NCBI GenBank assembly: GCA_043228905.1
Contig: JBHGNT010000013.1
Location: forward strand, 9,238,001-9,302,000
DNA: 64,000 bases
Direction: 5' to 3'
DNA from: Azolla caroliniana
Taxonomy: Eukaryota > Polypodiophyta
Positions 30,105 to 40,286 of the stretch are shown here, piece after piece (the stretch's first letter is position 1; every line of letters starts with the position of its first letter). The translations under genes were made by a program, and so were the position numbers. Below the pieces are notes generated by a model. It was not told the DNA's origin and ran no database searches. It saw nothing but the letters and a program-made list of their open reading frames with translations.

Positions 30105-32807
30105 TTATTTCCCACATATGCATTTTCCATCTTCAAAAATGTGAATGCGCCTTGCATCCTTGACCTGAATCACACGCTTCTCCATTTTAGACACAAGTGA
30201 TAAAGCAAAATGACAGTCTTCACAAATACTTGAGTTCTTTGTGATACGTAGTGGCATTCCGTCGCATGAATTGATGAGGGCACATGTGACAGCCTGCATT
30301 TCGCTACATCCACATAGCCTGTTGCCCTTTTTGTTTTCTGAAACACGCCAATGCAACTGAGTAGAAATGCCTCCTTGTGATAGCTTTTGGCCAATATCCT
30401 CCAGCTTTGCATAGATACGTTCTCTTTGAGGATGATTATCGTCTCCCACCAGAAATGAATGCACATTGTTGCTTTTGTCAGTCCAATAAGAACAGATTGA
30501 AATCTTTGACGCTCCATTTCTCATCCTTAAATCTTCAACTTCATCTGCTTCTGCTTGCATACCAGCTGCTGCATATATGTTACTCATGCAGACATATGCC
30601 AAAGCATTGCTTTTATCCAGCAGTACCAGATTGGCAAAGGCCAATTTGCCAAGCTCCACATTTACCCACATTCGACAACCATCCAAAAGGGCCAACCACA
30701 ATTGGAATCGATCAGAATATTGCACTCTCTTTATGGTTAGTATAGCTTTGTTGAAATGTCCAACATGGCTGTAAAGATTGACCATACAAGTATGGTGTTC
30801 TAAAGTTGGAATCAAACAGTAGACGGTAGTCATAGTATGAAAATAAGATTGTGCCTCTTCCACTAGACCTGCATGACTGCAAGCATTCAGCAAAACAAGA
30901 AATGTAATCACATCTGGCACAATGCCTTCAGTTAACATTTCATTGAACGAGGCAACGACCATTTTGACCTGACCTAGCTGACCATATCCAACCATTAATG
31001 CCGTCCAAGAGACTGCATCCCGTAATGGAAGTTCATCAAACACCTCTTTTGCTTTCATGAACATGCCACATTTTGCGTACATGTCTATCAATGCAGTGCC
31101 AAGTGATGTGTGTTTTGCTAATAATCCTAACCTTCTGATCTCAGCATGTATTTCTTCTCCCTTCTCAACTGATCCAATACTAGCACAAACCTTTAAAATG
31201 CAAGAATATGTAACCACATCTGGAGAATAGCCCTTCTCTTGCATTTCCCTGGCACAGTTCAAAGCTTTCATATCAAGTCCATGGTGGGCATATCCAGCAA
31301 TTAGTGTAGTCCATGTGACTGTATCTTGTACTGGAAGCTTATAAAAAACTTTCTCAGCTTTTATAATTGCACCACATTTGGCATACATATCGACCAATGC
31401 ATTTCCAAGTGTGAGATTGTTTTCCAATAGCCCTTCTTTATTGCTGATCTCTGCATGGATCTCTTCTCCTTTCTTGAGAAAACAAATGTTACTACTACAA
31501 GCTTTCAAAATGCATGCAAAAGTGATAGAATCTGGAGAAAGGCCCGAATCTTTCATCTGCGAAAAACAAATCAGAGCTTCATCATACAACCCTTGCTGGA
31601 CATACCCAGAAATGAGTGCAGTCCAGGAGCAAGCATCATTTGACTCAACTTCATCAAATACCTCCTGTGCCTTTTCAATCAAGCCACACTTTGCATACAT
31701 GTCCACCAATGCAGTGCCTAGCACAAAATCTTTTCCCAGTAAACCCTGCTTTCTGATCTCCTCATGAATTTCTTCTCCCATTTCAATGAATCTTAGGCTT
31801 CCACAAACTTTCAACATACATGCAAAAGTGATTGAATCAGGTGATAGACCCTCTTCTCGCATTTTTAAATATGAGTTCAGAGCTTCCTCACAAAGTCCTT
31901 GTTGAGCATAACCTATAATCAATGAGGTCCACGAGACAGTATCTCGTACAGGAAGCTTATCCAGAACTTCTTGTGCTTTACTTAGCACACCACACTTGGC
32001 ATACATATCAACTAATGCATTCCCAACCATCAAATTATTTTTTAATAACCCAAGTTCACTAACCTCTACATGTATCTCTTCTCCCTTCTCGGACAGGCCT
32101 ATGCTGCCACAAACTTTCAAAACACATGTGAAGGTAACTGCATCCGGGGTGACATCATCTCCTCGCATCTCTTCATAACATTTCAAAGCTTCGTTACTGA
32201 GCCCATGATGGCCATATCCAGTGATCAGAGCATTCCATGATACAACATCTCTTTCCTGTAGGTCATCAAATGCTTCTCGTGCTTCCTGTAGCATGCCACA
32301 CTTTGCATACATATCCACTAATGAAGTACCGATCACAAGATTGTTTTGCAATATCCCATTTCCCCTCAGTTCTGCATGTATCTTCTGTCCATTGCTTATC
32401 GATCCGATGGTACTGCAAGCTTTCAAGAGACAAGAAAAAGTGACTTCATCTGGAACTAATCCTTGCTCCAGCATTGCTGGGAATAGGCTTAAAGATTCAT
32501 GTCCCAATCCATGTTGAGCATACCCCGAAAGCAATGCATTCCATGAGACAACATCCCGCACATGAATCTCATCAAACACTTCCTGCGCTTTTACGAGCAC
32601 GCTACATTTCACATACATGCTAATGAGAGCAGTGCTCATATAAACATCTTTCTCAGCCAATCCTCTTTGTATAATATGGGCATGAATCTTCCTCCCTTTA
32701 CTCAGGTCCTTGTTTTTCCCACATATCTTTATGGAATGTAGAAGGGCAGTCCGATCAAACTCTTCAGGCATATTTTTGCCTCTGAACTGAACCTCTCTGT
32801 ATTCCAT
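30105..32807 (-). CDS. PLS-class pentatricopeptide repeat protein with DYW-like C-terminus (main exon)
   Basis: 900 codons open throughout. About six PLS repeat triplets are visible through recurring LVDMYAKCG, VSWNALI/VSWTALI and GEEIHAEI-type motifs, as in organellar RNA-editing factors that bind specific RNA bases. An E/E+ region (YVCMSNIYAAAG, VGDDNHPQRERIYAKL) and a DYW-like deaminase region (ITKNSSICEDCHFAL, DARRIHIFEDGKCIC) follow. Two oddities: the HxE catalytic motif reads CSE (Cys codon 30306-30308, Glu codon 30300-30302), and the protein ends CICGK with the stop in the column of the Tyr of DYW. An in-frame stop lies upstream of ATG 32807, with no other ATG between. No transit peptide is evident in this exon. 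It probably acts in chloroplasts or mitochondria; activity is uncertain. Confidence 0.9.
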   Translation of the reverse strand: MEYREVQFRGKNMPEEFDRTALLHSIKICGKNKDLSKGRKIHAHIIQRGLAEKDVYMSTALISMYVKCSVLVKAQEVFDEIHVRDVVSWNALLSGYAQHGLGHESLSLFPAMLEQGLVPDEVTFSCLLKACSTIGSISNGQKIHAELRGNGILQNNLVIGTSLVDMYAKCGMLQEAREAFDDLQERDVVSWNALITGYGHHGLSNEALKCYEEMRGDDVTPDAVTFTCVLKVCGSIGLSEKGEEIHVEVSELGLLKNNLMVGNALVDMYAKCGVLSKAQEVLDKLPVRDTVSWTSLIIGYAQQGLCEEALNSYLKMREEGLSPDSITFACMLKVCGSLRFIEMGEEIHEEIRKQGLLGKDFVLGTALVDMYAKCGLIEKAQEVFDEVESNDACSWTALISGYVQQGLYDEALICFSQMKDSGLSPDSITFACILKACSSNICFLKKGEEIHAEISNKEGLLENNLTLGNALVDMYAKCGAIIKAEKVFYKLPVQDTVTWTTLIAGYAHHGLDMKALNCAREMQEKGYSPDVVTYSCILKVCASIGSVEKGEEIHAEIRRLGLLAKHTSLGTALIDMYAKCGMFMKAKEVFDELPLRDAVSWTALMVGYGQLGQVKMVVASFNEMLTEGIVPDVITFLVLLNACSHAGLVEEAQSYFHTMTTVYCLIPTLEHHTCMVNLYSHVGHFNKAILTIKRVQYSDRFQLWLALLDGCRMWVNVELGKLAFANLVLLDKSNALAYVCMSNIYAAAGMQAEADEVEDLRMRNGASKISICSYWTDKSNNVHSFLVGDDNHPQRERIYAKLEDIGQKLSQGGISTQLHWRVSENKKGNRLCGCSEMQAVTCALINSCDGMPLRITKNSSICEDCHFALSLVSKMEKRVIQVKDARRIHIFEDGKCICGK

Positions 32808-33000
32808 CTGGCATCTTCTTAACTGTTCTAGGACCCATGGTGGACTTGTATAACATCCGCTTGGTCCACTTAATGTACTTGAATGGGATGGCCATAGATA
32901 TCTATGTGTCTATCATTGCACAAAGAAAAAGGAAGATAAAAAAATCTGCATAGCTGTTTGCTTTTCCATGTGATTCTGTAGCATTTTTTCCGAGGCATAC

Positions 33001-33156
33001 CTTTCTTCTCGGATCGTCACGAAATTGACTGGGGTCTCTGAAGAACTCCTTCCATAGGTAATCCGCATCTCTACCTGCCATTATTTCACGGCTCACCTCG
33101 GATGATGCAATCATGGACGTGGATACAGTTGTACCCTGCAAGGACTCCATGCTCAA
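33001..33156 (-). CDS. Putative first exon of the PPR gene
   Basis: 52 codons starting MSMESLQGTTVSTSM, followed by a good splice donor (AAG|GTATGC at 33001/33000). A 193-nt intron (33000-32808) would end GATGCCAG directly before ATG 32807, joining in phase 0. The peptide contains LWKEFFRDPSQFRDDPRRK. This resembles the WxxFFxxPxxWWDNRxxK start of the PDF motif of organellar single-strand-DNA-binding OSB proteins; I recall similar stretches N-terminal to some PPR arrays. The acceptor has a weak pyrimidine tract, so the exon is plausible rather than certain. Confidence 0.5.
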
Positions 33157-33446
33157 TCTACGCTCGAACTATATACACATCCTCCTTCAATTCTACACAA
33201 CCCCGTATCGTGTGCTCCGGATCTGTTCGTTCTCTGTTTCAGCTGGGATCAGCGCGAGGGGAGGGAAGAACGCATGCAATACTAGTAGGGAACAAGAGCA
33301 TGGAATTGGGGCCTGCGGATGAGTTAATGCAAGCTTTCTTCTGCTTCTGCTTCTGCTATTATTATCTTCTTCCCTTCAACAGATATGTATGTATGGTCTT
33401 CAACATTTTCTCTTTAGAAGGCCATCATCATCCCTTCGAATGTGTG

Positions 33447-33450
<4 letters not shown>
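33157..33450. other. Region 5' of the PPR gene
   Basis: No coding region of its own is seen. It should contain the PPR promoter and 5' leader, but I see no clear TATA box at a convincing distance. Confidence 0.35.

Positions 33451-33491
<41 letters not shown>
33451..33491. repeat. GA microsatellite
   Basis: A nearly perfect (GA)n run of about 40 bp, next to the first copy of the direct repeat at 33500-33612. Confidence 0.95.
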
Positions 33492-33493
<2 letters not shown>

Positions 33494-33499
33494 AAAGAA

Positions 33500-33612
33500 A
33501 TATATACATATTAACGTCTTCTTAAGACCAAATTTGGCCCATGAGACAATTGGTTTACAACAAATTTGGGGTATTTACGCATTCATCGAAAGTAAAAATA
33601 AAATAAAATATG
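33500..33612. repeat. Direct repeat, first copy
   Basis: About 110 bp beginning TATATACATATTAACGTCTT and ending in an AATAAAATAAAATA stretch. It recurs at 34556-34662 in the same orientation, and in both cases a GA run lies immediately before it. It may mark an insertion or segmental duplication around the LINE-like fragment. Confidence 0.8.
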
Positions 33613-33959
33613 ACTTAAGCTAAAGAGTTCTAGTAACAAAACATGTTCTAGAAAAGAAATGGCTTTATACTAGGCCCAGTTTTATTTCCATCCAAGTCTC
33701 TCGAAAAGAAGTGGGAAGACAAAGGGTTTCAATGTGGATGTGGCCCTTGGTCCCAATGTAAAAGGTACCCTAATTATAGCCTCTAGGCGGCGCAACTCAC
33801 GATCCCTTATCTTCTTAATTGTTTCTACTCCACGTCGAGTTGCTTTGAAGCCCAACATCCGAGGGCATTTGGTTGTTCTTTGCTTTTGTACTTTAGCAAG
33901 GGAGAGGCTGAGTGGTGTAGGTGTGTCCACATTTATCATCTCCCCTTGTTCTTGACAGG

Positions 33960-34435
33960 TTTCATTAGTTACATGTTGGTGAATATTAGAATGGTTATGG
34001 TTAACATTTTGTAGCTTTATTCTCTCTATGTTGTTTTAGCTCTAAGATATACCTACTAGTCTCTTTATATCTTGGGTATCTAATAGTTTGGAGAGGGTGG
34101 GAGAGGGTCCTAGTATGTCTTGGTATTTCACCCTTATCTCGGTGTAATTTGGACACCTGCATGTAAAGTGATGCTCATCTTCTATCTCTATGTGACATAA
34201 TCTACATACCCTTTACTCTCTAGGGACTCTATTACTACGACCATTCTCAATCTCAAGTTGGTGAGATGATATCCTAAGTTGTCCAATGGCAACCCTTAGT
34301 GCATTTGATAAGAATGTAACTATATATTTTGGTCGTGTAATAAAACCTAACTTAGAGAAGTGCATGAAGTGTTTCTTATATATAGTACAACATTTTAGAT
34401 GGAAGTGGCTCTCGTGGGGTGATCCATTTATATTG

Positions 34436-34440
<5 letters not shown>
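33960..34440 (-). pseudogene. LINE-like reverse transcriptase C-terminal fragment
   Basis: The minus strand gives LRISSHQLEIENGR, NRVPRE, a stop, then RVCRLCHIEIEDEHHFTC followed by CPNYTEIR. This is the zinc-binding CxxC...EDExHF...C block that typically follows the RT domain of non-LTR elements. The upstream RT is absent; a (CA)n microsatellite adjoins. It is an inactive remnant, and family assignment is by motif only. Confidence 0.6.
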
Positions 34441-34490
<50 letters not shown>

Positions 34491-34498
34491 GTGTGTGC

Positions 34499-34538
<40 letters not shown>

Positions 34539-34547
34539 AAGAAAGAA
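34441..34547. repeat. GT/GA compound microsatellite
   Basis: (GT)n with two GC interruptions runs into (GA)n and then GAAA repeats. Confidence 0.95.
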
Positions 34548-34555
34548 AGATGTTC

Positions 34556-34662
34556 ATATATATTAACGTCTTCTAAGACCAAAATTGGCCCATGAGACAA
34601 TTGGTTTACAAAAAAAATGGAGTATTTACCCATTCATTGAAAGTAAAAATAAAATAAAATAC
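34556..34662. repeat. Direct repeat, second copy
   Basis: Copy of 33500-33612 with scattered changes; both contain GGCCCATGAGACAATTGGTT. Confidence 0.8.
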
Positions 34663-34779
34663 AATTGGCCCATGAGAGAGAGAGAGAGAGTATGATGATC
34701 ATAGTTGAAAAGTTATAGTTGGTAGTTTCCTAACTAAGAGAGTAAGAGAGAGAGAGAAGAGAGATAGATAGATAGATCG

Positions 34780-35230
34780 TGTAAAGAATCAAGTATGATT
34801 CTTGTGTAGCGGAAGATATGTGTGTTATGTGTATGTGTGAGAGGAATTAGAGGAGAGATGAGAGAACACAAGATAGATAGAAAAAGGAATACTCAAGAAG
34901 GTGTATATTTCACAAGTAGAATAAGAATTACAAAATGTAGCATAACAAGGAGTCACAACCGACTTAGTATGAAGTGTGAGGAGGGTGCTTTATATATAGT
35001 CACCCTCTCTCTTCATTAACTAACTACAACAACCACTCTCTCTCTTGGGGAATGTGAAGACTCATAGTCATGGGGAATATGTAACTCATTAGCTATGTGT
35101 CATAGAATATGATTCTATGACACATAGTTAATGTGTAGAGAGTAGTGGTGTGACTTTTGACCTTTGAGTAATCATAGATTCTCAAAAGGTGTGTTCACAC
35201 GTTGCACTATGTTGAGCTTGATTCTCAAAA
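34780..35230 (-). repeat. 3' LTR of copia element H1
   Basis: On the minus strand it begins TTTTGAGAATCAAGCTCAAC (the first bases probably mutated from TGTTGAG), after a purine tract GTTGAGGAGGCG. It ends TTCTTTACA. A minus-strand TATA-like TATATATAAAG lies in the middle. It belongs to the same loose family as the LTRs at 28593 and 36930, by the shared CTTCCGC...TTTACA end. Confidence 0.65.
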
Positions 35231-35318
35231 CGCCTCCTCAACCTCAACTCGGGTCGGTTCCTTTTGATTGATGTCTGCTTCGGCTGATATCCGGTTCGGA
35301 CGATCTCCAGTGTCTGCT

Positions 35319-36925
35319 TCAGCTCATACCTGGTTCAAACGGTATCTGGTTCTTGCTTGTACTCCCCCTGAAGCTTGGCAAGTTAGGGATCGTCAATCCG
35401 AGGTTTGACATGAATTGTTGAAGCTTGTCGGCTCCTAGGGCCTTGGTGAAGATGTCGACTGTCTGAAGATTCGTGTTGATGTGTAGAAGATCGACATCTT
35501 CGGCCTGAACACGCTCTCGAATGAAGTGATAGTGCACTTCGATATACTTTGTGCATGCGTGCAACACCGGGTTCCAAGCTAGATATATACTGCTCATGTT
35601 GTCGTAGTAAATGGGAGTCGGATCCTTGATGGGAACGCCCAGATCCTTCAAAATCCTCTTGAGCCATATGGCTTCACATGCAGCTACGTTTGCGCCCCTG
35701 TATTTGTCCTCCATACTCGAAAGTGCGACAATAGGCTACTTCTTACTACTCCAAGATATTGCTCCGCTACTGAGCGAGAAGACAAATCCGGAGGTCAATC
35801 GTCAATCAACTTTGTAGCCTGCCCAGTCCGCGTCTGGGTACCCTTTGAGTCGTATTGGTGTGGCTGATGCGTAGACAACACCATAATCCATTGTGCCGCT
35901 CACGTATCATAATACTTGCTTAGCACAATCGAAATGGATATCTCGCGGAGTTTGCATGAATTGGCTAAGGAGTCCGACTGGATAGCTAAGGTCGGGTCGA
36001 GTGATCATGAGATAGATGAGGCTCCCGATCAGTTGACGATATTGGGTCGGCTCGCACTCGTCTAGGCCGGAGTCAACATCTAGTTTGAGGTTTCGATCAA
36101 GAGGCATAACGACCGATTTGCACTCAGTCATCCCAAACTTGTATAACAAGTTGAGGATGTAGTGCCGTTGAGAGATCATAATGCCGGTCGGAATCCGAAT
36201 TACTTCGATTCCAAGGAAGTAATGGAGCTCCTTCATGTCCGTCATCTCAAATTTTCCGGAGAGGAGGGACATGACCTTGTTGATGTCTACTAGACTTTCA
36301 CCTCCAATGACAAGATCATCCACGTATAGGATGATGACAATTAGGCTTCTAGAGTCATGTCGTGCGTAGAGGGAGTTGTAGGATTTCGACATTCGAATGC
36401 CGATTTGATGAAGGTATTGCGTAATCTTCGAATGCCAAGCACGCGGTGCTTTCTTGAGGCCGTAGAGTGGCTTCTTGAGTCGGCACACGGCTTTCGGATG
36501 AGTACGCAATTCGAAGCCGGGTGGTTGTACCATGTACACCTCCTCTTCTAATTCGCCTTGAAGAAAGGCGTTCTTGACGTCCATTTGGTGGAGGTGCCAC
36601 CCTTTTGCCACTACAAGTGCGATCACGGTCCGCACCGTCGTCATCTTTGCCACCGGGGCAAAGGTCTCTTCATAGTCGACTCCATGTGTTTGTGCGTATC
36701 CTTTCGCTACGAGTCGAACTTTGTAGCGGTTGACGGAGCCGTCCGTATTATACTTCACCTTGTAGATCCATCTGCAGCCAATTGCCTTCTTGTGCGATGA
36801 GTGGGGAACGAGATCCCATGCCTCATTTGTGCGTAGTGCATGCATCTCTTCGTTCATTGCTTCGATCCATCATGGGTCCTTCGCAGCTTCGGAAAAGGTT
36901 TCCGGCTCCCGCACTGTTGCCACCT
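35319..36925 (-). pseudogene. Ty1/copia reverse transcriptase and RNase H, element H1
   Basis: Minus strand. RT runs from IEAMNEEMHALRTNEAWDLV (about 36860) through MDVKNAFLQGELEEEVYMVQ, LKKPLYGLKKAPRAWH and ILYVDDLVIGG, an intact YVDD active site, over 317 codons. A stop near 35907 and a frame break separate RNase H (YRGANVAACEAIWLK, then HYHFIRERV and IFTKALGADKL). Gag, protease and integrase are missing: the LTR of element H2 abuts the RT start. The 3' LTR at 34780-35230 follows. Confidence 0.88.
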
Positions 36926-36929
36926 TCAT

Positions 36930-37351
36930 TGTAAAAGAATATGTGTGCGGAAGCATATGCGAAACACAGAGTACACAGTTCGGAGAACGACATTTTGGTA
37001 AAACATAGAAAACGCAGCGATGGAGATGGAGAGGAGAGACAATGAGAGGGAGAGAACACAACTCGGTTCTATTTCAAAATAATGACACTCTGTACATACT
37101 TCGTGCTCAGTGAGCACCTTTTATAGAAGCCCTGACTTTCGGGCTGACACAAGTACTGACAGTACTTGACTGCTCATTAATGAGCCTACTACACTAACTC
37201 CCAAAATTATTCCTTACAAGCAATACCATACTAACGGCCTTTCGGTTTACGCACCGATACGGCCACGTTATGCATACTGTTTTACGCACCCAGTCTACGC
37301 ACTAGGTTACACACCATGTTACGCACCCAATGTTAAGCTTGTCACTCAACA
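36930..37351 (-). repeat. 3' LTR of copia element H2
   Basis: 422 bp, TGTTGAGTGACAAGC...TTTTACA on the minus strand. It follows the purine tract CTTCAGGGAGAG. The promoter-like block CTATAAAAGGTGC lies inside. Confidence 0.8.
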
Positions 37352-37447
37352 CTCTCCCTGAAGTTCAACTTGAAGTTCCACATGCTCCTCCGGATCTTCA
37401 CTCCGGCTTTTCTTGGCTTCACGCCTTGCTCGCGTTCCACGACCCTT

Positions 37448-38795
37448 CTAGTCGGCTAGTCTGCTCATTTGGCCTTTCTTAGCTCCCTTGCAGTTGCGGT
37501 GTTGGCGCCTCTTCCGCTGCCCTTTCCTCTGTTTGGCCCTTAGTCGATTCGTAATATCCGAATTGAACATTTCGATTGAATCGGTCTCTTCCGATTCAAT
37601 TCCACTTACATCCAAATTGGCTGTCTCCAATTCGTCTTTAGTCTTTAGGCCTTTGACAATGTCAGACCACGTCTTGGTCTTGGCCTTACCTCCCCCTGAT
37701 TCAGTTGTCCTCTGATCCTCCCTACGATTACGTCCCTTGCTCTCTTCATCGACTTCTTCAGTTGGCCCGAAATCGAATTCTTCATCTGACTCCGCATCAC
37801 AGTCACTTCCGCCGCGATGATCACCTTCGCTCCTTTCACTCTCTTGTTCCTGTCTCCCCCTCAAGTTCGGCGTGTCAAGGTGACGCAACCCAAGCTCACT
37901 TGAGAAATGCTGCAACTTGTCGAGACCAAGAGGCTTAGTGAAAATGTCGGCAACTTGTTGATCCGTCGGAACATACGCTAGTTCGACGTCATCTGAAAGG
38001 ACCCGCTCGCGAACAAAATGGTAATTCACCTCAATGTGCTTGGTTCGGGCGTGGAATACAAGGTTTTTCGCAAGGTGGATACTGCTAAGGTTGTCGCAAT
38101 AGATCATCGTCGGATCGGACACCTCCACATGCAGATCCCGTAATAGTTGTTTCAACCAAATGACTTCGCACATAGCGATAGTCGCCCCTCGATATTTGGC
38201 CTCCGTGCTCGACAGTGCTATTATCGGCTGCTTCTTATTGCTCCACATGATCGCCATACTTCCTAATGAGAAGATGTATCCGAATGTGGATCTATGATCA
38301 CTGGCGTTTCCGGCCCAATCGGCATCCGTGTAGCCAACCATCTGTTCAGCTACGCCTGCCCGATACAGCAACGCCATGTCTTTCGTGCCGCTGACATATC
38401 GCAATATCCTTTGCGCGCACTAAAAGTGTTGGGCCGTAGGTTGCGACATAAACTGACTGATCAGTTCGATCGGGTAGCTGAGGTCCGACCTGGTGATCGT
38501 CAAATATATCAAGCTTCTGACAATCTGTCGAAACCGTGTCGGGTCGCATGCCTCTCCCGAATCTTGGCAAAGCTTTGTGTTTCTATCTAGAGGGGTCGAG
38601 ATGGACTTACAGTTGGCCATCCCGAACTTGAAGAGCATATTCAGCGCGTAATGACGTTGGCTGATCAATATGGCTTCGGGGGCGCGAATCACTTTACACG
38701 GCGGATTTCGTCCAGGTTGGCACCGGGGATGACTAAATCATCAACATACAGTAGAAGGCTAACCGGTCCATATTGACCTTGCCGAACAAATAGTG
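37448..38795 (-). pseudogene. Ty1/copia RT end, RNase H and C-terminal extension, element H2
   Basis: Minus strand. The RT part starts at the break near 38795 with LLLYVDDLVIPG. It lacks a stretch after VDD (junction near 38697) and continues ISQRHYALNMLFKFGM. RNase H (VGYTDADWAGNASD, IALSSTEAKYRGA, HFVRERVLSDD, IFTKPLGLDKL) is open. Beyond it about 135 codons continue with SDEEFDFGPTEEV, SDIVKGLKTKDE and a Lys/Arg-rich end. This extension is shared with element G. It is truncated head-to-head against element K at about 38795. Confidence 0.85.
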
Positions 38796-39835
38796 AAGAG
38801 TTTGATTTCGATGATTCAAGGACCTATCTGATCCTATACATTGACGACATGTTGATTGCAGGAAGCAATCAAGCAGAGATCAGTAAGCTGAAATGGAGCC
38901 TTCACGCAAAGTTTGTGATGAAGGAACTCGGATAGGCCCGGCACATATTGGGCATGAGGATAGAGCGAAATCGGACGACCAAAACTCTCCGACTCTCCCA
39001 GTCTGAATACATCTGCAAGGTGCTCAAGCGCTTCAACATGGAGAATGTGAAGCCGACACCGACACCGCTTCCGACGTTGATTGGACTATCAGACAGAGAC
39101 TCTCCTTTGACGGACAAGGAAAGAGAGCTTAATGGAAAAATACCCTACACATCGACGGTAGGAAGTATCATGTACGCAATGGTGGCGACCCGGTCCGACC
39201 TAGCCTATGTCGTAGGGGTGGTCAGCCGGTACATGTCAAACCAAGGAAAGAAGCATTGGGATGCCGTCAAGCACATCCTTAGGTATCTAAAAGGAACCCT
39301 GGACGCACAGCTAACTTTCAGACTGACAACCTCAGCCGACTATGTCAAAAATGCAGGTAATCGGAAATCAACATCAGGCTACATCTTCACCTATGGTGGC
39401 GGGGCAATATCATGGAGGTTGAAACTTCAAGAGTGCACGGCTCTGTCTACCACAGAAGCCAAGTACATAGCAACATCGAAAGCAGTGAAGGAAGCGATCT
39501 AACTGCACCGACTAACTGCCGACTTCGGAACTGCAAACCGAAACGACCGACCAACGCCGACCATCTATTGCGACTTACAGAGTGCAATACACCTCATCAA
39601 CAATCACATCTATCATGCGAAGAAGAAGCACATTGAGGTGCGGTATCATCATATCCGGGAGCTCATAAACGAAAAGAAACTCGAAGTCTAGAAGATCGAC
39701 ACCGAGGTGAACATCGCCAATTGCCTGACGAAGCCACTCCCAGATCTACGCTTCGGAGCACTAAGGAAGAAAATGGGGCTACGAAAAGCGACCGATCAGA
39801 AGAAAGCCAAACGAGGAGCAGAAGGTAAGATTTGA
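38796..39835 (+). pseudogene. Ty1/copia RT end and RNase H, element K
   Basis: Plus strand: YLILYIDDMLIAGSNQAEIS (RT active site YIDD), a stop at about 38934, then LGMRIERNRTTKTLRLSQSE and the RT thumb. RNase H follows (GNRKSTSGYIFTYGGGAISW, CTALSTTEAKYIATS, a stop near 39500, HHIRELINEKKLE, NCLTKPLPD). Everything before the RT active site is missing. The fragment is followed by a polypurine tract and LTR. Confidence 0.85.
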
Positions 39836-39995
39836 TCGGAACAATAACAACACATCCTATACATCTGCCAACTCGGTTGCATGTCAACTGACTTGTAACA
39901 TATAAACTTAGATCAACTTTGTAATCTAGGCTTACGGGGAGATAACCCCAAATACTTATACATGCAAGAAAGAGTAGTCCTTTTATGGGGGAGTT

Positions 39996-40275
39996 TGTTG
40001 GCATAAAAGGCTGACTCCTTCCAAGTTGTATCCGTCTGAGTGTGAACTCGTCAATAAGTTAGGGCTTAGTATATAAGTGAATACCTAATATTGTATAGAA
40101 CAAGACGAGTAACAAAGAGACAAAGCGTATGTGTATCGTATCTCAGAGAGAGAGTGAGAACGAAGCAATAAAGCTTTCCATTAGAGCTTGCACTGTGGAA
40201 GTCCACGCGTATTCTACTTTCTGTCTGCGTTGTTTGATGTTCAGAACTGATAACAGATCTATACACGTTTCCACA
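39996..40275 (+). repeat. 3' LTR of element K
   Basis: It begins TGTTGGCATAAAAGG after the purine tract ATGGGGGAGTT. It has a TATATAAG promoter block near 40070, an AATAAAG signal near 40167, and ends about CGTTTCCACA. The right boundary is approximate. Confidence 0.65.
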
Positions 40276-40286
40276 AATCGCACTTG

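Noticed and set aside
33682-33939. Small basic minus-strand frame as a host gene
   Set aside because: It lies next to the LINE-like fragment between direct repeats, has no recognisable domain, and is more likely part of the repeat.
34213-34633. Open frames with poly-HT or poly-VC peptides
   Set aside because: Translated GT/CA microsatellite; only the LINE-like part downstream is meaningful.
36823-37117. Small frames at the H2 LTR/H1 boundary
   Set aside because: They lie inside the LTR and have no similarity or start context.
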